Positions 8,222 to 15,870 of a stretch of 45,718 bases of DNA are shown here, piece by piece. The translations under genes were made by a program, and so were the position numbers. Source of the DNA: Bacteroidales bacterium. GTDB lineage: Bacteria > Bacteroidota > Bacteroidia > Bacteroidales > UBA932. Every line of letters starts with the position of its first letter. Position 1 is the first letter of the stretch. Under the pieces are notes generated by a model. That model was not told the DNA's origin. It did no database searches and saw only the letters and a program-made list of their open reading frames with translations. The stretch covers positions 1-45,718 of the forward strand of contig JAGCUK010000094.1 of NCBI GenBank assembly GCA_017962925.1, read 5' to 3'.

Positions 8222-9153
8222 AAAAGATCCTGCTGCTATGCTTGCTTGCCGTGGCTTTCTGCGGCTGCGGGCGCAAGACCATCATCGGCGTAAGCTTCCC
8301 CGAACCCCCGATTGAGATTGCCGTGAATTCGGATTTCGGGATGGAGCTGATCAATTACTACAATATCCTCCAGCTTCCGGACGGAACCTACAGGATGTAT
8401 TTCTCCGGCAATCCCCTTGATGGCATCGCCGAGAACGAAAGGAAGCAGAACCTCTATTTGGCCGAATCCACCGACGGATTCCACTACGAGCTGAAGTGCA
8501 AGGTGATGGACACAGTGATCGAGCAGTCGGTGTTTATGGTGAAGGACAAGGAGTATCCCTACCGTATGGTCGGCTGCCAATGGATCGGCGAAAAGAGCTG
8601 GGAGCGCGGAGTGTTTCTCTGGAAGTCGAAGGACGGAATCGAGTTCACCGACAGCAAGATGCTCTACGACAAGATTCACGACACCCAAAATGTGATGGTC
8701 ACCCGGGGCAACCGCTGGAAACTCTATTCCCGGATTACCCAGGAGCATTATAAGAACCGTCGTATGACCGTGGCGGAATTCAACAAGAGGGGAGAGCAGC
8801 TGAGCGACACCGAGATACTGGCGGGAGATTTCCTCTATAATAACGCAGCATGCAAGGTGGACAAGCGCTACGACTTGCTTTTCCCCACTTATTATAACAC
8901 TTACGGAGGCACCTCGGATGCCTGTTTCTTCAGGTGCTACCTGGTGGACGGACCTTGGGTGAGGGAGATTCCTTGCGAGCTCAACCGCTGGGTTGAGGCG
9001 GATGAGCACTGGGTGCTTGCCTGCCCGGGTTTTGTCTTCATCAACGGCGAAAGATATCTTGCCTATAACTCCCGCACCCGTTCCCACGAAACCAGCGAAA
9101 CTGGTATGGTCAGCCGCTATAAATTGGTCAAGGCCGTAATTGAGTACGAATGA
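8218..9153 (+). CDS. Lipoprotein with glycosidase-like beta-propeller signature
   Basis: A 311-aa protein with a hydrophobic leader ending AFCGCGRK, probably a signal peptidase II site with Cys19 (a relaxed lipobox), which would place it on the outer membrane or periplasmic side. The body has repeated short blocks (LPDGTYRMYFSGNP, NLYLAESTDGFHYEL, GVFLWKSKDGIEFTDS). These resemble blades of the five-bladed propeller of GH43/GH32/GH130-type proteins. Acidic catalytic residues cannot be assigned with confidence and it may be non-enzymatic. It overlaps asnA and the following methyltransferase gene by 4 nt each, an odd place for an envelope protein between two cytosolic enzymes. Confidence 0.6.
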   Translation: MKKILLLCLLAVAFCGCGRKTIIGVSFPEPPIEIAVNSDFGMELINYYNILQLPDGTYRMYFSGNPLDGIAENERKQNLYLAESTDGFHYELKCKVMDTVIEQSVFMVKDKEYPYRMVGCQWIGEKSWERGVFLWKSKDGIEFTDSKMLYDKIHDTQNVMVTRGNRWKLYSRITQEHYKNRRMTVAEFNKRGEQLSDTEILAGDFLYNNAACKVDKRYDLLFPTYYNTYGGTSDACFFRCYLVDGPWVREIPCELNRWVEADEHWVLACPGFVFINGERYLAYNSRTRSHETSETGMVSRYKLVKAVIEYE

Positions 9154-9950
9154 CCCCGGAGCTTATCACATCTGCCCAGAATCCTAAACTGAAGCGCCTT
9201 CTTGCGCTTCAGGAAAAGTCCCGTTTGCGCCGTTCGGAAGGGGTTTTCGTCGTCGAAGGCCGCCGCGAGTTGGAGCATTGCCTCGCCGCCGGGTTCGAAA
9301 TAGATTCCATTTTTATCTGTCCTGAAATAGATTCGACGGCGGCCAGCCAGGGGGGATACCCCACTGGCCAACCGGTGAAGGTATTCCAGTTATCAAAAGA
9401 TCTTTATTCAAAGGTGGCATATCGCGAGGGAACGGAGGGGATTATCGCAGAGGTCAAGGCAAAGTACCTGACGCTGGAAGATCTGGCACTGAAAGAGAAT
9501 CCGCTGGTGATGGTGCTGGAAGGGGTAGAAAAACCGGGAAACCTTGGCGCCGTTCTTCGCAGCGCCGATGCCGCCGGAGCAGACGTAGTCATCATCTGCG
9601 ACCCCCTCACCGACCTCTACAACCCCAACCTCATCCGCGCCAGCATCGGGGCAGTCTTCACCGTCCCCGTCGTCTGCTGCTCATCGGAGGAGGCCATCGC
9701 CTTCCTGAAGGCCCGCGGAATCCGCATCCTCACCGCGCAGCTGCAGGATTCATCTCCCTACTACAACGTGGACATGCGCACTGGCACGGCGCTGGTGATG
9801 GGCACCGAGGCTACCGGCCTCACGCCTGTCTGGCGCAGCGCTGCCGACGCCCACATCCTCATCCCCATGCTTGGCCGCCTGGACTCGCTCAACGTCAGCG
9901 TCTCCGCCGCCATCCTCCTTTACGAGGCTGTCCGGCAACGAATGGGGTAG
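9150..9950 (+). CDS. TrmH/SpoU-family RNA 2'-O-methyltransferase
   Basis: Transfers a methyl group from SAM to a ribose 2'-OH of rRNA or tRNA. The 266-aa length and layout fit the RlmB/TrmH type with an N-terminal substrate-binding domain (ITSAQNPKLKRL, VVEGRRELEHCL). The SPOUT core has motif 1 EGVEKPGNLGAVLRSADAAG, motif 2 with LVMGTEATGLTP, and motif 3 LDSLNVSVSAAILLYE, which form the trefoil-knot SAM site. The start ATG overlaps the preceding stop (ATGA). The exact RNA target cannot be told from sequence alone; 23S rRNA is most usual for this arrangement. Confidence 0.9.
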   Translation: MTPELITSAQNPKLKRLLALQEKSRLRRSEGVFVVEGRRELEHCLAAGFEIDSIFICPEIDSTAASQGGYPTGQPVKVFQLSKDLYSKVAYREGTEGIIAEVKAKYLTLEDLALKENPLVMVLEGVEKPGNLGAVLRSADAAGADVVIICDPLTDLYNPNLIRASIGAVFTVPVVCCSSEEAIAFLKARGIRILTAQLQDSSPYYNVDMRTGTALVMGTEATGLTPVWRSAADAHILIPMLGRLDSLNVSVSAAILLYEAVRQRMG

Positions 9951-9970
9951 AACGCGCATCTATTTAACAA

Positions 9971-10708
9971 ATGAAGAAAATCGCTGTCATCATATTGCTT
10001 TTTGTCGCAACGGTGGCGAACGGGCAGAAGTTCATGCCAAATGCCTCCGTGGGAGAGTTGTCTTTCGGGGTCGGTGGCTGCGGGCCGATGCAGTCTTCAA
10101 GCGGTCTGGATATGGCTTTGTGGCTGAACTACAGCAAGTACACCAGCAAACATCTCGGATATCGCGTGGGGGCTCGATATATGCCCGAAAACATGCAGGT
10201 TGCCGATCTGATCACTTTCCCGGTAGCCTTTTCGCTCCGTACCGGAATGAGGGAGGGGAATGAGTCCTTGGCTTACGGTGCCATCGCTGCTCTGGATCTC
10301 TTCGATTTTTTCCTTTGGGATAACGACAATATTTTCGTGGATATGATGGCGGCCTTCCTCCTGGCTTTTGTGAACAGGGCAGAGTTCTTTATCGGCCTCA
10401 CGCCGGGCTATATCCTTGGAGAAGATGCTTTGAGAAGGGCGTATTATACGATAGGCGAAGAGAGTTATATCGAGGAAACAGTGGTGAGTTGCCCCTATCG
10501 CTTTTATTGTTCTGCCGAAACAGGAGTCAATATTTCCTGGCGTATCTGGCGCCTGACATTTAATATGGCGCCCTATTTCCAGTGGAATTTTTTGAACAAT
10601 TACCAGAAGACCAGCCGTATTCTTGGCGATCCTTCAGCCACCGTGACTTCCTATAAAACCCCGAACTGGTATTTCGGCATGAATTTCAGCCTCGGGTATT
10701 TGTTTTAG
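9971..10708 (+). CDS. Predicted outer-membrane beta-barrel protein
   Basis: A 245-aa protein with a signal peptide (MKKIAVIILLFVATVANGQ), then alternating aromatic/hydrophobic segments and a final aromatic strand ending FSLGYLF. A C-terminal Phe is typical of outer-membrane barrels. No enzyme motif is visible and the family is not recognised. It starts 20 nt after the methyltransferase stop and could be the last gene of the lysS transcript. The -33 element of the following tRNA promoter overlaps its final codons. Confidence 0.55.
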   Translation: MKKIAVIILLFVATVANGQKFMPNASVGELSFGVGGCGPMQSSSGLDMALWLNYSKYTSKHLGYRVGARYMPENMQVADLITFPVAFSLRTGMREGNESLAYGAIAALDLFDFFLWDNDNIFVDMMAAFLLAFVNRAEFFIGLTPGYILGEDALRRAYYTIGEESYIEETVVSCPYRFYCSAETGVNISWRIWRLTFNMAPYFQWNFLNNYQKTSRILGDPSATVTSYKTPNWYFGMNFSLGYLF

Positions 10709-10728
10709 AAAAATAATTTCTATCTTTG
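10699..10728 (+). promoter_or_regulatory. Promoter of tRNA-Ala
   Basis: TTTG (10699-10702), an 18-nt spacer and TATCTTTG (10721-10728) match the Bacteroidota housekeeping promoter. The mature tRNA begins 12 nt after the -7 box. The -33 lies inside the upstream coding region. Confidence 0.75.
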
Positions 10729-10739
10729 CAGTCCCAATC

Positions 10740-10812
<73 letters not shown>

Positions 10813-10818
10813 CACAGA

Positions 10819-10852
10819 GACCGGTCAAGTTCAATTGGCTGGTCCTTTTTTT
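10819..10852 (+). terminator. Terminator after tRNA-Ala
   Basis: GACC-G-GTCAA (from 10819) pairs with TTGGC-TGGTC (to 10844) and is followed by a run of T residues (10845-10852), a classical intrinsic terminator 6 nt after the tRNA. Confidence 0.8.
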
Positions 10853-10907
10853 GTATATATCCTTAAAAACTTTTACTTTTACAAACTAATTGCTTTTAAC
10901 CAGAGTT

Positions 10908-11459
10908 ATGAAAAGAGTATTTGCAATCCTTGTACTGATTAGTGTATCGATTTTTGCTTTTGCACAGAAATCCGATATTCCTTCCCAGATTTTCCGTAAC
11001 AGAGTTGAGATTGCCGAGAGTTCGGATGAAAACACCACTCCCATATCTGTTTTCTATATGTACGATGAGAGCCCTCGTATGTATTATCTTTCGGTGGGAG
11101 ATCTTGGTGTGGGCACCGATCTTTTGCAGGTCAATTTCGATCCCGTTTATGAGTTGTTCATCCCCCTGGGTGGCACTATCGAAGAGGCTGTCGCAAAGTT
11201 GAATGAAATCAAGGCACTTTATAAGATGCCCAGACGCGAGTCAGTGGAGATGCAGGCGAATTTCGCACCTCTTTATCCCAATGGCGAACTTATAACGGTT
11301 ACGGTTACTTCCAGGCAGATCCTCCTCGGGAAAGCGCTGGAATTCAGTATTCCTACAGGTTCAGAAGGCGTAGTCCGTGCCACCCATATCTACAGGAGTG
11401 ATCTCTTTGGATTGGTGACAGCGCTTAAGATTTATAAGAAACTCCATCCTAAGGAGTAA
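10908..11459 (+). CDS. Secreted protein of unknown function
   Basis: A 183-aa protein from ATG 10908 (MKRVFAILVLISVSIFAFAQ gives a clear signal peptide); the earlier TTG-initiated frame is not needed. The mature part is a mixed alpha/beta sequence without cysteines or catalytic motifs that I recognise. It contains GGTIEEAVAKLNEIKALY and ends KIYKKLHPKE. It lies alone between the tRNA terminator and the convergent smpB, 14 nt from the smpB stop. Confidence 0.6.
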   Translation: MKRVFAILVLISVSIFAFAQKSDIPSQIFRNRVEIAESSDENTTPISVFYMYDESPRMYYLSVGDLGVGTDLLQVNFDPVYELFIPLGGTIEEAVAKLNEIKALYKMPRRESVEMQANFAPLYPNGELITVTVTSRQILLGKALEFSIPTGSEGVVRATHIYRSDLFGLVTALKIYKKLHPKE

Positions 11460-11473
11460 ACGGGGAAGATCGA

Positions 11474-11923
11474 TCAACCCCTTTCCATTTCGCGCCGGGC
11501 ATCTTTCTCCTTGATGCTCTGGCGCTTATCGTATTCTTTCTTGCCTCGGGCCAGGGCGATGTGGAGTTTGGCGTATCCGTTTTCGGCGATATAAAGGCGC
11601 ACGGCGACTATGGTGAGTCCCTTGGTTTTGACTGCCAGGGCCAGATGCTTGAGTTCGCGTTTGGTGAGGAGGAGTTTGCGGTCCCGCATAGGTTCGTGGC
11701 CGTTCCAGCTGCCCCAGAAGTAGGTGGCGATGTTCATCCCCTTCACATAGAGCTCTCCGTTCACGAAGTAGCAGAATGCATCCTGCAGAGACGCTTTGCC
11801 AGCGCGAAGGCTCTTGATTTCGGTGCCGACAAGCACGATACCGGCATCGTAAGTCTCGATGAATTCATAATCGAAACTTGCGCGCTTGTTGCGTATCTGT
11901 ATGCTGCTCTTTGCCTTTGCCAT
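11474..11923 (-). CDS. smpB: SsrA-binding protein SmpB
   Basis: Binds tmRNA and delivers it to stalled ribosomes for trans-translation. The 149-aa length is standard. Recognisable blocks are [54 protein letters not shown] and the basic tail [20 protein letters not shown] that enters the ribosomal A site. The tmRNA gene itself is not seen in the window. The perfect -7 box at 11934-11941 lies only 11 nt from the ATG, so the leader is very short. Confidence 0.97.
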   Translation of the reverse strand: MAKAKSSIQIRNKRASFDYEFIETYDAGIVLVGTEIKSLRAGKASLQDAFCYFVNGELYVKGMNIATYFWGSWNGHEPMRDRKLLLTKRELKHLALAVKTKGLTIVAVRLYIAENGYAKLHIALARGKKEYDKRQSIKEKDARREMERG

Positions 11924-11933
11924 AATTGGACTG

Positions 11934-11941
11934 CAAAGATA
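11934..11941 (-). promoter_or_regulatory. -7 box (TATCTTTG) of smpB
   Basis: Perfect TAnnTTTG on the minus strand, 11 nt from the smpB ATG. The -33 position is weak. The box lies just beyond the 3' end of the upstream lipoprotein gene (stop at 11948-11950). Confidence 0.6.
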
Positions 11942-11947
11942 GGAAAT

Positions 11948-12577
11948 CTATCTTAAATTCGCATAGAAGGGATTCTCGGGGTCGCCTCTGAAGTCCAATA
12001 TCGCCTTGTCGATCTCTTCCCCGTTTTTGGTTACGAACATGCGAATTATTCCATTGATATAACTCCACTTATTATAAGAGGAGTAAGAGGATTTGTAGAG
12101 GATGGCTCCGTCGCTCGAGAAACTGCACCCGAATCCGTTGTCTTCCGTCCTCGTGCCTTCCAGAGTCAGGGTCCAGTCGTAGTGGTTCGCGCCTCCTTTG
12201 CCGACCGACATCTTTGCCGTTATGACGTAGTCGGTGGGGTATTTTACGTCGTTGATGGGGTAATCCCCGCTTCTGCTCAGCGTCCAGGTGCTGTCTGCAT
12301 CGGTCTTGCGGATAACCACGCCGTGGATATCGAGTTCATTGTTGTATGTATACTCGTTGCCGACGGCCCAGATATTATTAGCGTTCAGGGCGATAACCTT
12401 TTCCAGGACCTGCAGGTTCTGGATTATCAGATTGTCTGAAACCTGCTGAATATATGCTCTTACATAGGCTCCTGTATACGAACTGTTGCCATCGAATCCG
12501 CGGTCGATATAATTGTAATCCCTGGAGCAGGAAATCATGCCGATCAGGGCAAGCGTAAGTATTGCTAACTTCTTCAT
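11948..12577 (-). CDS. Lipoprotein of unknown function
   Basis: A 209-aa protein with a lipoprotein signal (LALIGMISCSRD, Cys17). The rest is rich in aromatic and beta-prone segments (NNIWAVGNEYTYNNELDIHG, SKADSTWTL-like stretches) and has no recognised motif; it may form a beta-sandwich. It is the last gene of a minus-strand group with the barrel protein (7-nt gap) and the DUF5683-like protein (4-nt gap). The three probably form one envelope operon transcribed from the 13855-13900 region. Confidence 0.55.
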   Translation of the reverse strand: MKKLAILTLALIGMISCSRDYNYIDRGFDGNSSYTGAYVRAYIQQVSDNLIIQNLQVLEKVIALNANNIWAVGNEYTYNNELDIHGVVIRKTDADSTWTLSRSGDYPINDVKYPTDYVITAKMSVGKGGANHYDWTLTLEGTRTEDNGFGCSFSSDGAILYKSSYSSYNKWSYINGIIRMFVTKNGEEIDKAILDFRGDPENPFYANLR

Positions 12578-12584
12578 GGCAGTG

Positions 12585-13166
12585 TCAGATTGTATATTTA
12601 ATACCGACCCGGCACCCGTTGATCAAGGAACCGATGGCGCCTTCCACGAAAAAGCCGACACGCTTTGTGCCGAGGTGGATTCCGATAGGGGAGAGTTCGT
12701 AAATCCAGGCTACGCTGTTGTAGATATGATTGTGCTCTTCGATGTGCCTGTATCCGCCGCCAAGAGCGCATCCTCCGTAAAGGTAGAAATCCCCTCCGGA
12801 GTAATATTTGACTCGCCCCTGTGTCACGAGCAGATAATCGTGGACACGCTTCTTGGTGAGGTTATTGACGTTGTTGACTCCCCGGGTGAATCCGGTTGCA
12901 TTGGAGATGGCAACGCCCACGCCTGCCTGGAATATCTCCCCGATTTGCTTGCTGACATCCACCTGGTAAACCGGAGTGCAACGGTCGAGGACGTAGAGCT
13001 CTCCGTAGATGCCATAAAGGGTCTGGGGGCGGTCGAAGACAAACTCCTTGGATGGTGAGGTGATGAGGCCGGATGCTGCTCCTGCCGATATACGTACGGA
13101 GATCTGTGCGTTGAGGCTCAGAGCGGCCGCCGTGCTGGCTATTATGAGTAAGATCGCTTTTTTCAT
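12585..13166 (-). CDS. Small predicted outer-membrane barrel protein
   Basis: A 193-aa protein with a signal peptide (ends ...SLNAQ, residue 21) and glycine-rich amphipathic strands (SVRISAGAASGLITS, FYLYGGCALGGGYRHIEEH, VGFFVEGAIGSLING), ending in CRVGIKYTI. The pattern fits an 8-stranded barrel of the opacity/OmpA type, with unknown role. It is the middle gene of the three-gene envelope group. Confidence 0.5.
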   Translation of the reverse strand: MKKAILLIIASTAAALSLNAQISVRISAGAASGLITSPSKEFVFDRPQTLYGIYGELYVLDRCTPVYQVDVSKQIGEIFQAGVGVAISNATGFTRGVNNVNNLTKKRVHDYLLVTQGRVKYYSGGDFYLYGGCALGGGYRHIEEHNHIYNSVAWIYELSPIGIHLGTKRVGFFVEGAIGSLINGCRVGIKYTI

Positions 13167-13170
13167 GGCA

Positions 13171-13854
13171 TCAGAAGGTTAATTTTAATGACAGCGGGCC
13201 AGCGCTCAAGCTGACCTTCCTTCTGGACTGACTGTCGTTCAGGTACATGTTCTTGATCTTGGCCACTTTCTGGGCATCGTATATGCCCCATGCCCACAAT
13301 CCAACGGCTGCGATGCCGAAAATCACTCCGGTTTCATTGCTGAATTCGCCGCTGCCGGCTGAGCATGCCATGCATCCTATCGCTGCTGCGCCGATGCAAA
13401 GGCCCCGGACGGTCTCGCCGCAGATGATCTGGCCGAGGCCGGGGATGAAATACGAGCAGACAGCTGCGACAGTCGGACTGTAATACTCCGGCTCCAACCT
13501 ATTATATTGCCGTGCACTGTAGAGGTGTTGATAATCCCGGTACGCCATGCCGGCGGTAATTCCTTCCGGAATCGCGCGTCCGCTGTCCGGAATCTGAAGC
13601 AGCGGCTGTTGCTGTATCTGGGTGAATACATCCTTTTCGCCATTGGAATATTCGATCATCAGAATATTCCTTTTGGCCTCGGTGTAGATGGGACCGTCCA
13701 GATTCGAAAATTTCTTATAGCGGACGTCCTGAAGATTGACCTCGAGCACCTTGGCGATGATCTCTGTTCCGTCCCGCAGGGTTATAAGATCCTGCGCGGC
13801 AGCGTGTGTGCAGAAGGCTGCCAGCAGGATCAGTAATGTGATGATTCTTTTCAT
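13171..13854 (-). CDS. Secreted/membrane protein, DUF5683-like with N-terminal beta domain
   Basis: A 227-aa protein with a signal peptide (ends ...THAAAQ). An N-terminal strand-rich unit (LITLRDGTEIIAKVLEVN, KRNILMIEYSNGEKDVF) resembles the small beta domain often seen at the start of Bacteroidota secreted proteins. A membrane module follows with FIPGLGQIICGETVRG, two further hydrophobic stretches and YDAQKVAKIKNMY. The second half matches the arrangement in the 196-aa protein at 4874-5464, so they are paralogues; this one has the extra N-terminal domain. Function unknown. It is probably the first gene of the minus-strand group. Confidence 0.55.
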   Translation of the reverse strand: MKRIITLLILLAAFCTHAAAQDLITLRDGTEIIAKVLEVNLQDVRYKKFSNLDGPIYTEAKRNILMIEYSNGEKDVFTQIQQQPLLQIPDSGRAIPEGITAGMAYRDYQHLYSARQYNRLEPEYYSPTVAAVCSYFIPGLGQIICGETVRGLCIGAAAIGCMACSAGSGEFSNETGVIFGIAAVGLWAWGIYDAQKVAKIKNMYLNDSQSRRKVSLSAGPLSLKLTF

Positions 13855-13924
13855 ACGAAATGACTTTCTCTGCTAATATAACCCAATTTTTTCAAAACCT
13901 TGCATTTCGGCTGATTGATTTTCA

Positions 13925-13932
13925 TATCTTTG
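13925..13932 (+). promoter_or_regulatory. -7 box (TATCTTTG) of miaA
   Basis: Perfect -7 box ending 8 nt before the miaA ATG. A TTG at 13900-13902 is 22 nt upstream, slightly long for a -33. The implied transcript would start at or within a few bases of the start codon. Confidence 0.6.
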
Positions 13933-13939
13933 TAGTGTT

Positions 13940-14755
13940 ATGCCGAAGTTTCGTAAACCTCTGCCCGCTGCGCTGCCGGATCCGGAAATTATCGACCTGC
14001 AGCAACTATCCGCCGATCTCCGTTCGGGGGCGGTGGAGTTGGTGTGCGTGCTGGGGCCGACTGCATCCGGCAAAACCAAGTATGCCGTGAGTCTGGCTCA
14101 CGAGTTGGCAGCGCTGGGGCTTCCGGCCGAAATCATCTCCGCAGATTCCCGTCAGGTGTATCGGGGGATGGATATCGGCACCGGGAAGGATCTAGCGGAA
14201 TATGGCGACATCCCCTATCATATAATAGACGTGCGCGAGGCGGGCACGCAGTATAATGTCTATGACTTCGTGCAGGATTTCCGCGTGGCGTTCGAGGATA
14301 TCCGCGGCCGCGGCAAGGTGGCTGTGCTCTGTGGTGGCACGGGGCTTTATATCAATGCGGTCACGGCGGGGTATGATTTCCGCTGCAAGAAGCCGCTGAG
14401 TGCGGTTAAAACCATTGCTTCTCCGACGGCTGTCCCTGCGCGCACATATTTCATCGGAACCCTGGTGTCCCGCGAGGTGCGGAATGCTCGGATCGATGCG
14501 CGGCTGAGGGCGCGCCTGGAGGAGGGGATGATCGACGAAATCCGCGGCTTGCTGGAGCAAGGCGTTCCGGCTGAGACTTTGATAGGCTACGGCCTTGAAT
14601 ATAAATTTATTACGCTCTACCTGCAGGGTGAGTTGACGGAGGAGGAGCTGTTCGAAAAACTCTCCACCGCCATCCATCAGTTCGCCAAGCGCCAGATGAC
14701 CTGGTTCCGCGGGATGGAGCGCAGCGGCGTAGTTATCCACTGGGTGGAGGTTTGA
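13940..14755 (+). CDS. miaA: tRNA dimethylallyltransferase, short form lacking insert domain
   Basis: MiaA adds a dimethylallyl group to N6 of A37 in tRNAs reading U-starting codons. Present are the P-loop GPTASGKT (39-46), ISADSRQVYRGMDIGTGK with Asp69, HIIDV, VAVLCGGTGLYINAV, and the C-terminal GYGLEYKFI and AKRQMTWFRG. At 271 aa it is shorter than the usual 290-320. After GYDF (143-146) the sequence jumps almost directly to TYFIGTLVSREVRNARID. The helical insert of standard MiaA, which contacts the anticodon stem and contains the usual LDP..A..I..ND..R..RALE stretch, is missing. Bacteroidota often carry two MiaA copies; this may be the second. Activity on normal tRNA substrates is therefore uncertain. 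The gene ends 3 nt before the msrA fusion. Confidence 0.85.
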   Translation: MPKFRKPLPAALPDPEIIDLQQLSADLRSGAVELVCVLGPTASGKTKYAVSLAHELAALGLPAEIISADSRQVYRGMDIGTGKDLAEYGDIPYHIIDVREAGTQYNVYDFVQDFRVAFEDIRGRGKVAVLCGGTGLYINAVTAGYDFRCKKPLSAVKTIASPTAVPARTYFIGTLVSREVRNARIDARLRARLEEGMIDEIRGLLEQGVPAETLIGYGLEYKFITLYLQGELTEEELFEKLSTAIHQFAKRQMTWFRGMERSGVVIHWVEV

Positions 14756-14758
14756 TTT

Positions 14759-15727
14759 ATGGCAACAAAAGAGATATTTTTTGCAGGCGGATGCTTTTGG
14801 GGCACGGAGCACTTCTTCTCCGGGGTCGATGGTGTGGTTTCCGCGGTGAGCGGCTATGCCCAGGGCTCGCCTTTCTTTGAGGGGCGTCCCTCGTACGAGC
14901 AGGTCTATACCGATACCACCGGCTTCGCGGAGACGGTCCGCGTCTGCTATCGCCCCGAGCGCATCAGCCTGCAGACTCTGGCAGATCTGTACTTCAGCAT
15001 CATCGACCCCCTTAGCCTGAACCGCCAGGGGCATGACGAGGGCACGCGCTATCGCACCGGCATCTACTATTCCGATCCTTCCGACCGCGCTGTTCTGGAG
15101 GATGCTTTTGCTTCGGAGGAGGCGCGCATCGGCCAGCCGCTGGTGGTGGAACTCGAGCCGCTGCGGAACTTCTTCGAGGCGGAGGAGAGGCATCAGAAGT
15201 ATCTGGATAAGAACCCTGACGGATACTGCCATCTGCCGGCGCGCGTGTTCAAGTATCTGCGTCTGTATCAGGACCTTGCGGCGCTTCTGGGGGATGAGCC
15301 GGATCTTATCGCGCGCATGGCGGAGACTGCTTCGCTTATCTACGAGAGGATGAAGTTTTTCTGGGTGGGATTCTATATCGTGCGGGAGGCTGTTGGACAG
15401 GGCGATTGCAAGGCGTCGAAATCGCGTCAGGAACTGGTGCTTGGGCCTTTCCAGGGGCCACCCGCCTGCCTTCGCATCGGCTTCGGCCGCGGCGTCTGCG
15501 GCACTGCCTGGAAGGATGCCCGCACGGTGGTCGTCCCCGATGTCGAGGCCTTCCCCGGCCACATCGCCTGCAGTTCCCTCTCCCGCTCCGAAATCGTTGT
15601 CCCCATCTTCACTGGCATTGCCCGTCCGAAGACTGTCGCTGCCGTGCTGGACATCGACAGCACCACCCCCGCCACCTTCGACCCCACCGACGCCCTCTGG
15701 CTCGAAAAAATCTGCAAACTACTGTAA
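14759..15727 (+). CDS. msrA: Fusion: MsrA plus free-methionine-(R)-sulfoxide reductase (GAF)
   Basis: A 322-aa two-domain repair enzyme. Residues 1-160 are MsrA, which reduces methionine-S-sulfoxide in proteins, with the catalytic GGCFWGTEHFF (Cys12), SGYAQG and RYRTGIYY. Residues about 165-322 are a GAF-fold free Met-R-sulfoxide reductase: FWVGFYIV, GFGRGVCGTAW and FPGHIACSSLSRSEIVVPIF. Its cysteines 237, 247 and 271 are spaced 10 and 24 apart, as are Cys84/94/118 of the E. coli enzyme. Together the domains would cover S-sulfoxides and free R-sulfoxide. No MsrB is in the window. MsrA-MsrB fusions are well known; an MsrA-fRMsr fusion is less usual. The gene follows miaA closely (3 nt) and ends in a palindromic element. 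Confidence 0.9.
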   Translation: MATKEIFFAGGCFWGTEHFFSGVDGVVSAVSGYAQGSPFFEGRPSYEQVYTDTTGFAETVRVCYRPERISLQTLADLYFSIIDPLSLNRQGHDEGTRYRTGIYYSDPSDRAVLEDAFASEEARIGQPLVVELEPLRNFFEAEERHQKYLDKNPDGYCHLPARVFKYLRLYQDLAALLGDEPDLIARMAETASLIYERMKFFWVGFYIVREAVGQGDCKASKSRQELVLGPFQGPPACLRIGFGRGVCGTAWKDARTVVVPDVEAFPGHIACSSLSRSEIVVPIFTGIARPKTVAAVLDIDSTTPATFDPTDALWLEKICKLL

Positions 15728-15759
15728 TTGCTCGTTGCAATTTAGATTCGCTCATTTAT

Positions 15760-15870
15760 CGCCTGGAGGCTATCTTCCGTTCAATCAATAACTTACTGAA
15801 AACAAATCGGCGAATTTGACCGATTTGTTTTCGGCAAAATACTGTAAATCAATCAGTTAATCACCAGGCG
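15760..15870. repeat. 111-bp palindromic element, copy A (REP/BIME-like)
   Basis: Outer arms CGCCTGG (15760-15766) and CCAGGCG (15864-15870). The inner stem CTGAAAACAAATCGG (15796-15810) pairs with CCGATTTGTTTTCGG (15820-15834) with one mismatch and a 9-nt loop. Copy B at 17968-18078 has exactly the same length and the same offsets of outer arms and inner stem. The right arm lies inside the last codons of the threonine-aldolase-like gene. The element also sits between convergent genes, so it may act as a bidirectional terminator. Confidence 0.8.

Noticed and set aside
14192-15562. 456-codon minus-strand frame across miaA and the msrA fusion
   Set aside because: Both sense genes have complete motif sets; the antisense translation is low-complexity and spans two genes.
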